From assembly GCA_958510875.1 (NCBI GenBank), contig OY294070.1:121004703-121068702 (forward strand): 64,000 nt of DNA. The letters run 5' to 3'. Both the position numbers and the translations under genes were made by a program. Below, one piece after another: positions 21,898-32,639 of the stretch. A model generated the notes under the pieces. The model worked only from the letters and a program-made list of their open reading frames with translations. It did not search any database and was not told where the DNA came from. Numbering within the stretch: the first letter of the stretch is position 1; every line of letters begins with the position of its first letter. This stretch comes from Endomychus coccineus (taxonomy: Eukaryota; Arthropoda; Insecta; Coleoptera; Endomychidae).

Positions 21898-23498
21898 TGT
21901 TAAGATTAATTTCTTATGATTTTATTTTATTTGAATTTTATTTGGATTTTGAATAATTCTTATTTTTGATTCTACCGGCTAGCTTTTTATCTTTTAATTT
22001 GATTATATTTGAACTTTAAATTAATGTTTATGAAGTTTTGAATTTTATCTATAGAATAATTTTATATGGAATTAAACACAATGCTCTTTGATTTCACAAT
22101 ATTTAATTTCTATGACTCTTATTATCTTGTTCAATTCAATTTTATGTTTACAAAATCTATGACATAACCTTATAATAAATTTTTCAACTAATATTTGTTT
22201 ATATTGTTATAATCAACAATCTTCCTTTTTCTTTACAGATTATACGGATAATATGATGTAGAAATTATAAACAAACTTACGTTTAGATAATATCCAAAAG
22301 TGTGTTTAACAATGTTGGCAATTTTCAATTTACTTCTTTATAATTTCGTTGATTCACCTTTTACACAACACTATGCTATTTCACGATAATCACAGGTAAC
22401 TAATTTTGGTTACTTCTTCTTGAGAATCAGGAACTGTTGATAATACTTTGTTTTATTCTTTTAGATAAGACATAAAACTTTTCGATGCTTTATTGAAATT
22501 ATGTTGAAGAATGGCAATCGTTGGATACTTCTTATAAATTGGAGGTTATTACTACCTTTTATTTGGTTTAGATACTTGGAACTCTCGTTGACTTTTGATA
22601 AAACTTATTAACTTTGGTTACTTGGAACCTATCGAAGTTTGGAACACTTGCGTTCTCTTATGTTTATTTTTTATAAACTTAGGTTAGAAAATTTTGGTGA
22701 GTTGCCAGAGAAGAACAGTCTATGCTTGGATATTAATGCAAACTGAACTTGGCTTTACTTTCAGACCTTTTTATAGGCCTCCAAAACCGACGCTACTTGA
22801 TGTCATAAACAACCTATCAGGTGCTTACTTTACTTATCAAGAATGCCAAGTTAATTGTTGTGAACTGACAGAAGTACTCATTGTTACCAGACTGACACTA
22901 GAAATTCCTCTCAACCAATCAGAATTTAGTATGCTTTAATTTTTTGAATTATTGGAGATTTTCAACTTATTTTAATTGATAGTGATTCCTTCTTTTTAAA
23001 TTAATATTGCCTACATTTTTCCCCACACTTTGGTATAATATAACCTATGATTGGGTTATTATTAATATGATTATTCCCATATTTATGGTTTTCTTGACAG
23101 TTACTTATTCTTAAATCTAATACATACCATATTATATCAATAACATTCTTTTAACATTACATAACTCAAATTTACTAATCCTAACTTATATCTATAACAT
23201 TATTCAATGTTTTGTACTATCTCATGATAGTTTTGTAATCACTTTAATTATGATTTCTGCCTTCGTTACACAGTACGTTTCTTCACTTTCACTGAAGTTC
23301 TTGTTTATCACTTCTTATTCTATTACATTGTTGTTTATTATGTTTTACATTGTTAATTTTAATATCCTAACTATTATTTAGCTTTGACTATTGTTTTTAA
23401 TTCCATATAAATATCTTTTATTTGATCTTTTCTGATTTTCAAAGTTCGGTAAGTTATTATTTTTAAATTTTTATTGTTTATGAAATGAAATCATAACA
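21898..23498 (-). repeat. LTR-like long repeat, copy 1 (about 1.6 kb)
   Basis: A 1.6-kb segment beginning TGTTAAG and ending ATAACA is repeated in the same orientation at about 27817-29824, with high identity in blocks (for example around 22200-22330 and 23020-23120). On the minus strand it contains a CCAAT-like CTGATTGGTTGAG (about 22910) and a TATAAAAAGG box (about 22772). The PBS-like motif lies next to its left end. Together this is a minus-strand 5' LTR plus PBS without an element body. An Atrophin exon lies between the two copies, so they cannot be the LTR pair of one element. Confidence 0.65.
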
Positions 23499-23649
23499 AT
23501 ATATTATATACACTTTTCCAAGTTTCAACGTTGATTGATAAATTGTGACATTCCTTAGTATTCTATGCATTTGATTTTGTATTCAGAGCGTACGGCCTTT
23601 TAGATTATAAAAGTTCGTTATTGACAACCCCCCCCCCAAATTGCTCTAT

Positions 23650-23890
23650 TTTTGAACTCGCACTAGGAGCGGTGTCCAACGACATCACTCTCATCTGATG
23701 GGAAAATTCTTTCTTTTATATGAAAAGTCTATGGAAAATACATTTCAATCGCTCGAAACATCTTTAACCTAACCTATGTAACCATCTGTGAATAACCGTA
23801 AAAACCGACAGTTACCGTGTAATTTTCAAAATACCTGAATTTAGTGGTGTCGTTGGACCCCTCTCGTTCGAAGAATTCAAAAATACATAA
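23650..23890. repeat. Short inverted repeat with GGTGTCCAACGACATCAC arms
   Basis: GGTGTCCAACGACATCAC near 23672 recurs inverted as GTGGTGTCGTTGGACCCC near 23855, flanked by GCACTAGGAGC versus CTCTCGTTCG. The spacer is about 170 bp, with no coding potential. It may be a small MITE; ends are not defined. Confidence 0.55.
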
Positions 23891-24061
23891 ATTGGGATCA
23901 TTTTAGGGGACGGGTATATCGAACCGGAGCGGTTTATAAATTAAATAATTTATTTATCAAGAATTAATGAAAGCACCAACATATAATAATGATCACTATC
24001 GTAACTGTGTTGTAGCTTATTTATATCTACTTACAATACAGTTATCAATGGTTAATCTATA

Positions 24062-24713
24062 TACAGGGTGCTTCAGAAAGACCTCCCATAAATGCGTGGG
24101 ACGGTAGATTTTACGAAAATAAGCAGATTCTTCATATAAACTATGGTCTTAGGGTGTCGAATTTAATTTTTTTTTAACGAAATTAGTTTTAGATTATAGG
24201 GTAAAGGGCGCTGGATACGCGACTTTTCGGTGATTCTTTTAGCTGTAACTTTTTTGAGAATAATATTTTGTATACTTTGCACATTTTTCTGGTTTACAAT
24301 TTTATTTCAAACAAATAATGTACTCCTGTTGAGGTTCTCAAAATCTCACCGTTTTCGAGAAAAGCGCGTTTAAATGAACGCGTTTTTCTTGAAAACGATG
24401 AAATTTTGAGACCCTCAACAAGAGTATTTTATTTGTTTGCAATATAATTATGAACCAGGAATTGTGCAAAGAAAACAAAAACATTATTCTCGAAAAATAC
24501 CGCATATTCAAGAACTAACTAAGTCGTCTTATTCGGCATCTTCTAAAACCCTGCACAGGAGCTACAGCAACATTTCGTTGAAAAAAAAATGAAATTCTAC
24601 GCCCTGTAACTCCGAAACGAAAGAAGATAGGACCATAGTTTATAAGAAAAAATGTGATTATTTTTGTAAAATCCCCTGCATTTACGGGAGGTCTTTCTGA
24701 AACACCATGTATT
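24062..24713. mobile_element. Palindromic MITE, about 650 bp
   Basis: The left end ATACAGGGTGCTTCAGAAAG is mirrored by CTTTCTGAAACACCATGTAT at the right end. The whole element folds back: ACTATGGTC, TTTTTTTTAACGAAAT, TTTGCACA, CAAACAAATAA and CTCAACA blocks match around a centre near 24375, where GAAAAGCGCGTTTAAATGAACGCGTTTTTC is itself nearly palindromic. It has no coding capacity. The CAGGGTG.TTCAG terminus resembles that of the 7027-8710 element, which suggests the same transposase family. It lies 28 bp from the donor edge of exon 1. Confidence 0.9.
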
Positions 24714-24741
24714 ATAATATGACCTATAGAAAGGATCTTAC

Positions 24742-25009
24742 CTTGTGATGGCTTATGGATTACAGTCGTCGTGACCGCCATCGGAGTCGGAGCCGGCACA
24801 GTTGCCGAAGGAATAGCCGCCGGCGGATGCAAAGGCGGCAACTGAGCCGGGGCAGGCGAAGGTGCCGGTAGGTTTTGCGGCGTGGGTGCAGGTACTGGCG
24901 ATCCGGTCGCTCCATTGCTGAGAGGCAAACTTGGTGGTAGCGCACCCGGGAATTCATGTTTCCTGGAAGCGGGAGTCGACGCATATATCACCGAACTTGC
25001 ATCAGAACC
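24742..25009 (-). CDS. Gug: Atrophin/Grunge exon 1 of 9 seen (Pro/Ala-rich)
   Basis: This 268-bp exon has acceptor TTCTGTTTCAG (end 25009) and donor GTAAGATCC (edge 24742). It starts in phase 0 with GSDASSVIYASTPASRKHEF, then LPPSLPLSNGATGSPVPAPT, LPAPSPAPAQLPPLHPPAAI and MAVTTTVIHKPSQ. One base of the Asp codon is left for exon 2. It is internal: the open frame upstream of 25009 (MSYSNVVFLFQ) is intronic, given the polypyrimidine tract and CAG acceptor. The domains that precede this in Atrophins (BAH, ELM2, SANT, GATA) are not found anywhere to the right in this window. Confidence 0.85.
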
Positions 25010-25955
25010 CTGAAACAGAAACACAACGTTACTATAAGACATTCTTTCTCGAGCCCCTCGTTGGGCGCCAATTCCACTACTTTGATGGGCTCTGAATGTG
25101 CCACGTCGTTATACGTTATACTTCTACTAAAATGTAACAGTGGTTGATTTTAGATTCAACTTTGGATATTATGAAACGTTGTAACGCTCAAGAAATTATA
25201 ATTTGCATAGTAATTGGATAGAAGCGAGCGAGAGAAATCTAGGAGTTGGAATCCAAACGACCCGGCCGTTTGCAGATAATTATAAATTAATGAAATGGTC
25301 AAGTTACAACTTGGTTGGAAGAAAGTTATGGAAAATAGTAGTTAACATTTACATGCACACACGATCTGTATCTATTGCATTCAAGGTTGGCTAGCTCGTA
25401 ACATTAATATGCACAGGATTTGATAAAATTAATGAGTGTTGCGTATTGCCTGCTCGATATAATTTATAATGATTTTACGATAAGCTAATACTTCGATTAT
25501 ACTTTTTATGGAGTGTTCCACATTAAACCTAATAACTGTTGTGAACTAAGTGATTAACCCAGCAATATAATGCGGCTATCATTTAATTACCCAACGGCGG
25601 CGTAATCGCTCTCGATCCGAAACACTATTATTAAGAGTCCCGCCCCTCCGTCATTAATCCAGATAAAAGTTATTACAATCTCTATTAGGTAAGCCACTTT
25701 CATTCAAAGTATTATTATAACATCTGAAACATCTCTATGTACAGACATTCATGATAATGATTTTGGAACGTATAATTATAGTGATTATCATTCAGATCGG
25801 CAATTATGAGTAGTTTAGTGGGGGCTATTGAGTTTCCACTTATGACACTATAGATTCCAACCTGGTGATAATGAATTAGTTATTTTTTTGGTAAATGTAC
25901 CTATCTCAAAAGTTTTTATTACGCATTTATGGAGGTATACAAATTCAGTTGAAAT
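25010..25955. other. Upstream intron; candidate conserved block at 25590-25700
   Basis: No coding frame. GC content rises locally at 25590-25650 (CGGCGGCGTAATCGCTCTCG, TCCCGCCCCTCCGTCATTAA) with several TAAT cores nearby. This could be an intronic regulatory element, which is inference only. Confidence 0.35.
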
Positions 25956-25959
25956 GTAC

Positions 25960-26760
25960 GAGAGTAGTGCCAAACATTCCCAGTCTGATGTAAACGGGAA
26001 AAATGTAGTCTTGTTCTGTGGTCAAATCGGTGATGCTAGAACAGGAAGGACCAAATTGACCTTGTTGCGGATCTCGTATTAGGCGATCGGCACTTGAAGG
26101 TGAAGGAAATAGCTTTCAGAAGCAACCATTCGCCGAATCATACACGACCATTTGGCTATAAATATAGTGCAGCAGTTCAGTGTCAGGGTCATGTTGAATG
26201 TGCGCGGTCCTTTTTGGAGCTCTGTAGAGAAAACCCTGTGGACGTGTAGAATACGATTGTGACAGAAGATGGTTCTCTACTATGATCCTTTGTCTAAAAG
26301 GAAACAGAATGGAGGCGAGAGGGAGAAGCACCACCAAGAAAGTTTAGGGTCTGTCAGTCGATAAAAGTATGATGGCTACGATCTTCTGGCGATATTCTTC
26401 TAACAGACTTTGAAGAACGCAATACAACAATTAACTGGGCATATTATGATGCACATATTCGGAAGAAAATACTCGGAACACTGATCAGAGGATGTGTTTT
26501 GTTGCACTGCAATGCAGCAGTGAATACTGCTGGAATTATGCAAGCCGATAGAATTTCGGGACTGTGGTTTTGAACCCTCCATACAGTCCAGATATGACTC
26601 CCAGTGGATCTTCGGGGACGCCATTTCAGTCAAGACGAAGAGGTGAAGGATGCTGTTTGGCCACAAACCGAAGGAATATCTTCGCAGCTTTATTGAATTG
26701 TTGCTGAAACGATATAATAGGTAGATTGACGTCAGAGGGCATTGCAAAATAAAATTTAAT
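25960..26760 (+). pseudogene. Mariner transposase remnant
   Basis: Across frames the plus strand gives GDARTGRTKLTLLRIS, then SEATIRRIIHDHLAINIV, VLYYDPLSKRKQNGGER, TTKKV and MMATIFWRYSSN, then ERNTTINWAYYDAHIRK, GCVLLHCNAAVNTAGIMQAD, TLHTVQI and DEEVKDAV. These correspond in order to HTH linker, WvyyYDPeSKRQs.EW, KvMAtvFWD, iNa.YY, vlLlhDNArPHtA and HPPYSPDLAPsD of mariner transposases. All three catalytic Asp boxes are damaged (the DNA box reads CNA), with many stops. Roughly 800 bp of a normal 1.3-kb element. Confidence 0.85.
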
Positions 26761-26904
26761 TGTTGGTCTGCGCCAAAGATGTGCGAAGACATTGTCAGAT
26801 GAAATGAAAACGTTAATCAATTAGCAGCAAATAAATTCTTTCAAATTTGAAGGATATAAAAAATCGTTTGTAGAAGCCGTTACTCTATGGTAATTTATCA
26901 TTAT

Positions 26905-27650
26905 GATTAAACTTTGCTATTATACCACTTTTTATAATGAGATGAAAATGTTACTATAGTTTCAAAACCGAAGTGCCATTATCAAGTACAATAGGGTTAA
27001 GAAGATCATCGGGAATTCCAAAATAGGTAGATTCCGGGAAATTACACTGTGAATTAAGAAACAATTTGTGTATTAGGATAATCATTATTTAATATTGCAA
27101 GAGTGCTATAAAAGACAAAGGAAAATCTCTTTTTGTATTATAGGTCTAACTGATCATTTAGGACATTGTTGTTACAGGAGTTTTGACATCTTATAAATCT
27201 CTATTGCTTCTAATGTATTTAATTTGAAACCATTGGTTTGTTTAAGCATTTTACATAATAAAACCAAAGGATTGAAATTAAATATATTAGAATCAATAGC
27301 GATTTATGAAGTGTCTAAAACTTTTACAACAATATCCTAAATGATGAGTTAGACCTATAATAGAAAAGTGATCTTTTCCTTTGTCTTTCAAAGAATTCTC
27401 TTAGAATATTAAATGGTAAGTATTCTTAATTCATACTGTATTTTCCCGGGATATAACTATTTTGGAATTTCCGATGATCCCTTACTCTTAATTGTAATAT
27501 CATTAACCCTGTTGTAATTTAGTTCTTATTTATACTTGAATTGTTTATTGTTTACTTCATACTTTGGTATCTGTTTGATAATGGCACTTTGGTGTTGAAA
27601 CAATAGCATCTTCTATTATTAAAAGTGGTATAAAAACAAAGTAATTATTG
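26905..27650. mobile_element. Foldback element with Penelope-like terminal sequence
   Basis: 26918-27240 is an imperfect inverted copy of 27260-27640: ATTATACCACTTTTTATAAT versus AAAAGTGGTATAAAAA; TAGTTTCAA..AAGTGCCATTATCA versus TGATAATGGCACTTTGGTGT; AATTCCAAAATAG; GGTCTAACTGATCATTTAGG versus CCTAAATGATGAGTTAGACC. The terminal sequence (GATAATGGCACTT..GTTGAAAC, AAAAGTGGTATAAAAACAAA) also occurs at 34345-34435 next to a Penelope-like copy. The loop is about 20-30 bp, near 27250. No coding capacity. Confidence 0.82.
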
Positions 27651-27816
27651 TTCTTTCTTTAATTTTATAATATAGAATTTTTAGTTTATTTTAAAGACAT
27701 ATAAAGCGAAAATTAGCCAGATTAACAATTTATATACTTTTTTCTATTATGATATATACTGTTATGAAAAAACTCTTACTGTGTTTTTATTTGCCCCACG
27801 TTGTGGTGACAATTAT

Positions 27817-29824
27817 TAAGAAAACTCTTACTGAGTTTTTATTGACGTTTATGTTTATGAAGTTTTGAACTTGAATTTTAATGTTATTAATTCTACCGGC
27901 TAGCTTTTATCGTTTTAATATTTGATTTTTATTTGGAATTAATGTTTGTTTCGAATTAGTTTCTGAACTTTTGAAGTTAAGTTTATCTATAGAATAATTT
28001 TATACGGAATTAAACACAATGCTCTTTGAATTTCACAATATTTAATTTCTATGACTCTTCTTATCTCGGGTAATTAAATTTTATGTTTCACAAGATCTAT
28101 GATATAACCTTAAAATCACTTTTACAACTAATATTTGTTTATATTGTTATAATCAACAATCTTCCTTTTGCTTTACAGATAATACTGATAATATGATGTA
28201 GAAATTATAAACAAACTTACGTTTAGATAATATCCAAAAGTGTGTTTAACAATGTTGGCAATGTTCAATTTACTTCTTTTTAATTTCGTTGATTCACTTT
28301 TACACAATACTCTGCTATTTCACGATAATCACAGGTAACTAATTTTGGTTACTTCTTCTTGCGAATCAGGAACTGTTGATAATACTTTGTTTTATTCTTT
28401 TAGATAAGATATAAAACTTTTCGATGCTTTATTGGAATTATATCGAAGAATGGCAATCGTTGGATACTTCTTATAAATTGGAGGTTATTACAACCTTTTA
28501 CTTGGTTTAGATACTTGGAACACTTTTTGACTTTTAATAATTATTTATTAACTTCGGTCACTTGGAACTTATCGAAGTTTGGAACATTTGAGTTCACCGA
28601 TGTTTATTTCTATAAACTTAGGTTAGAAATTTGTGAGTTGCCAGAGAAGAACAGTCTCTGCTTAGATATTATTGCAAAACTTTTATTAACTTCGGTTACT
28701 TGGAACTTATCGAAGTTTGGAACATTTGAGTTCACCGATGTTTATTTTTATAAACTTAGGTTAGAAATTTGTGAGTTGCCAGAGAAGAACAGTCTCTACT
28801 TAGATGTTATTGCAAACTTTTATTAACTTCGGTTAGTTGGAACTTATCGAAGTTTGGAACACTTGAGTTCACCGATGTTTATTTTTATAAACACAGGTTA
28901 GAAATTTGTGAGTTGCCAGAGAAGAACAGTCTCTGCTTAGATATTATAGCAAACTTTTATTAACTTCGGTTACTTGGAACTTATCGAAGTTTGGAACACT
29001 TGAGTTCACTGATGTTTATTTTTATAAACTTAGGTTAGAAATTTTGGTGAGCTGCCAGAGAAGCACAGTCTCTACTTAGATGTTATTGCAAACTGACTTG
29101 GCTTATCTTTCAGATCCTTTTATAGGCCTCCGAAACCGACGCTACATTGATGACATTTTCCACCTATTAGGTGCCTTCTTTTCATATCAAGAATGCCAAG
29201 TTAATTGTTGTGAAACTGACAGAAGTTTCTAATTGTTACCAGCCTGACACTAGGAATTCGTCTCGACCAATCAGAATTTAGTATTCTATAATTTTTGAAT
29301 TATTGGAGATTTTCAACTTATTTTAATTGATAGTGATTCCTTCTTTTTAAATTAATATTGCCTACATTTTTCCACACACTTTGGTATAAGATAACCTATG
29401 ATTGGGTTATTATTAATATGATTATTCCCATATTTATAGTTTTCTTGACAGTTACTTATTCTTAAATCTAATACATACTATATTATATCAATAACATCCC
29501 TTTAACATTACATAACTCAAATTTACTAATCCTAACTTATATCTATAACATTCTTTAATGTTTTGTGCTATCTCATGATAGTTTTGTAATCACTTTAATT
29601 ATGATTTCTGCTTTCGTTACTTTCACTGAAGTTCTTGTTTATCACTTCTTATTCTATTACATTGTTGTTTATTATGTTTTACATTGTTAATTTTAACTAT
29701 TATTTAGCTTTTACTATTGTTTTTAATTCCATATAAATATCTTTTACTTGATCTTTTCTGATTTTCAAAGTTCGGTAAGTTATTATTTTTAAATTTTTAT
29801 TGTTTATGAAATGAAATCATAACA
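27817..29824 (-). repeat. LTR-like long repeat, copy 2 (about 2.0 kb)
   Basis: Direct repeat of 21898-23498 (shared blocks TATCTATAGAATAATTTTATA, GTTTAGATAATATCCAAAAG, CATATTTAT.GTTTTCTTGACA and the common end ATCATAACA at 29824). It is longer than copy 1 because a unit of about 137 bp is amplified (28551-29098). The minus-strand TATA box is kept (CTTTTATAGGCCTCC near 29116). The PBS-like motif at about 27793 is decayed (GCCCCACGTTGTGG). There is no element body on the left side. Confidence 0.7.
28551..29098 (-). repeat. Tandem repeat inside LTR-like copy 2, about 137 bp x 4
   Basis: ACTTCGGT occurs at 28551, 28689, 28826 and 28963, each followed by ACTTGGAACTTATCGAAGTT (or a close variant) and GAGTTGCCAGAGAAGAACAG. 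Copy 1 of the LTR-like repeat has only one unit, so the array grew after the copies diverged. Confidence 0.93.
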
Positions 29825-29839
29825 ATACCTAATAAACTA

Positions 29840-31680
29840 TAAAGGAGTCCACACTGTGGATATATTATAACACTATTGATAAGAAATAATCACCCTTATC
29901 CACTAAAAATACTACTAAAGTACTGAGGACCTTTCGGCTACCAAGTAGCCATCATCAGAGTGAACGAGATTGTAAATCAAAATGTGCCTGTTAATACTAG
30001 TTGGGATAATAATGTAAACAATGGGTTAGCCTCAGCTGGAGATAAATCGGAATTTAATAAATTGCTTGTTCGTTTACACATTTCTACATTTTTCTAGGTA
30101 ATTTAGAAGGAATGGAAATTATTATCATCCCCAACTAGTATTTGAACAGGCACATTTTGACGAAATAATAAATAAAACTACTTTGTTTTACTATCACTGA
30201 TATTTAATATACTCGACGGCCACGTAAAGGTAAGTCATGTGTACCACAAAAAATTATAGTCGAAATAATTGGGAACAGTTTTTTGCGATTTGTCTCTATC
30301 AGCTCCCGTTCTGCATTATTAACCTGCTCGTTCACAGGAAGAACTTTGCCTTCAATAGCTCTTATAAAATTATGAGCTTTTATTGTTGACTGCTTATGCC
30401 AATCAGAAGACTGATGAGCCTTGGCAGAAGCCATAAAATCGTTGTATTTTATGAACGGCTTTACTATGAATGCTGCTTGTAGGCCTCTGTTTACGACAGG
30501 TCGAAAAATAACACAGTATTTACATAGGGCTCCTTTAAGCTTAGAGGGGTACGTCAACCAGTCAAACTGTTGAAACCATTCGTATCTAAATGGTCTTTTT
30601 CCATCCCTTGAGTCACCTTTAAAATTATAATTATTGCTTGGTTTAAAAGGACTCTTTATAACATCATATCTAATATTGTCTGCTAGCGGCTGTTGCGGAT
30701 TAATAAAATTACCCAAATCTAATTTATGATTAACTATCAACATCATCGTTGGAATCACCACTTAGATCAGTTTTTCTATTGCCGCTAATCTTAGGTTTAA
30801 GAAATTTCCTGATGTCCATATTTAACACCAATCTAGAAAGTAATGTGTTATGTGTTATTCAATCAATAATTGCATAATTATTCACCGGGCGAGCTTAGAC
30901 TCAACCTTCAAGTAACTTTGTAATTGTAAAAACTATACTTTTCGACTTACCTACTACTTTACTACACTGATAGAGACCGCATTCGCAAAATTAAGTCCGC
31001 ACAAATCACAAATTACAACAGCATTCATTCGGTATCAAAACAAAACAGGTCCAGATCCAGCTGACCAGCTGACGGAAAAAGACACTGGCGCCATCTTTGG
31101 CCGCCCCGCCTCTGCTTCTTAATAAAATCTTACAGTACACTGTACTGAGTACAGCGAACTGAAAACAAATTGTTTTGGAAGAGTTTTCGCATAATGCGTT
31201 TTTGCAGTGACTTTGTTTCATTTTAAAGTATGCATATTGTGATATTGTTATAAATTTTTAGTCGACATGGTGAAATTTATGAATTTAGATAAAAATGATT
31301 TTATTTTAAGCTGTTTTTGAATTTCCAGGGGGGATCGACGGACCCCCCTTGACCCCCCCTGCCGGCGGCCCTGATAGTCGTTACTATAGTTTCAACACTA
31401 AACGTGTCATCTTCATCTGTTGAAACTATAGTAACGACTATATTAAATATCAGTGATAGTAAAACAAAGTAGTTTTATTTATTATTTCGTTAAAATGATA
31501 AACTATCACAAAGTAACGGCTTCCACAATTGAATTTTTGAAAAGGCACATTTTGATTTATAATTTAGTTTACTCTGATGATGACTACTTGATAGCCGAAA
31601 AGTCCTCAGTACTTAAGTAGTATTTTTAGTAGATAAGGGTGATTATTTTTTATCAATAAAATGATACATACCTACTTTAA
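29840..31680. mobile_element. Penelope-like inverted arms enclosing a hAT fragment
   Basis: The left arm (about 29850-30202) and right arm (about 31437-31680) are inverted copies: CTATCACTGATATTTAATATA (30182-30202) versus TATATTAAATATCAGTGATAG, AAAGTACTGAGGACCTTTCGG versus CCGAAAAGTCCTCAGTACTT, ATAATCACCCTTATC versus GATAAGGGTGATTAT. Each arm carries a CTGATGATGG...GAAA motif like that found near Penelope elements. Between the arms lie a truncated hAT element and a 68-bp hairpin (31374-31441) with 24-bp perfect arms beginning ATAGTCGTTACTATAG. Confidence 0.8.
30204..31373 (-). pseudogene. hAT transposon, 5' part only (TTF-type zinc finger/DUF4371 N-terminus)
   Basis: The minus strand begins at 31373 with CAGGGCCGCCGGCAGGGGGG, a typical hAT terminal repeat, followed by a non-coding leader. 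Coding sequence at about 30204-30800 gives DLGNFINPQQPLADNIRYDV, RYEWFQQFDWLTYPSKLKGA, LCKYCVIF, NDFMASAKAHQSSDWHKQST and FCGTHDLPLRGRR. This is the zinc-finger plus early catalytic region of ZMYM/TTF-type hAT transposases (W..y....g..C..C.vF; l.fCg.hdlPLRG). The frame ends at the left arm, so the rest of the catalytic domain (with the C-terminal dimerisation motif) and the 3' terminal repeat are missing. Confidence 0.85.
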
Positions 31681-32639
31681 CGTTTATTAATGTTATTCGT
31701 TTATATCAACAGGTGATTGACTTGACCTTAGTTTTCCTAAATATCTCACGAACTTTCAATATAAGTTTTCAATAGTATCATTCCATTGATAGATCTAACA
31801 ATGTTATCATGACATCCGAGAAATTACAACTATTCGCGCAACATAAACACATGGTCCTTCGAGACTGATGATATCAGTAAATACAACGTGATATAATTCA
31901 AAGATATGATAGATATTATCTTGGCACGGACACGACAACACACGTTTTGCCAGAAGTTATGGTAAATATTATGCGACATCTTTGCGTAACGCAGAATGTG
32001 TTCCAGACAGCTTAAATATATGATGTAAACACTGAAAAGTTGCGAATCCGAACGAAGTAGCACATACACGTCGTTTAACTTAAATATAACTTCTTTGTTG
32101 TTGTATTTAAAAATAAAACTCGCCACGGTTTCGTACCTAAAATAAGATCAATTAATGGCCTCACGCCAACGATGTGTCTGCTAGTTATTTATGTACAAGC
32201 ATTTGTAATGTTCAAAGATTTGTTACTGCATTAGTGCGTTGTTTTGGTGTCACGTCAAACATTGTTCGACAATTATTATTGACGTGACAGGAGAAACAAT
32301 AGATTTCGATGAAAATTATGTATATGAAAGATCAATTTATCGCAGAGGAATATAATTTGAGTTACGCGCAAATACGCTCTACTCAGGATCATATCGAATT
32401 ACTTCTGCGCTCTTAGATTAGGATAAGTATTCAATAACAATTTTTTTTCAAGATTATAGAGATAACATTATTGACATATTTAACTAGAATTATACAGCTT
32501 GAGCAACATTTATTCTTTAGAATAAACGTTGGGCAATAATTAAATACATCTTAATGCTTATAACATAATTTTTTTGGCAATTATTTGGTTTAATTAGATT
32601 TTGGATTTTGAACGTTATTTACACCAACCAACGTTAACA
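31681..32639. other. Upstream intron stretch, nothing recognised
   Basis: AT-rich with short frames only and no repeat motifs that I can place. Confidence 0.55.

Noticed and set aside
23760..23790. TAACCTAACC as telomere-like TTAGG repeat
   Set aside because: Only two units, with no array.
24515..24741. Extension of the exon-1 reading past 24742
   Set aside because: A GTAAGATCC donor ends the exon at 24742, and the remaining frame runs into the MITE.
21898..29824. A single LTR element spanning both long repeats
   Set aside because: An in-phase Atrophin exon, a MITE, a mariner and a foldback lie between them, and each copy has its own PBS-like motif on the same side.
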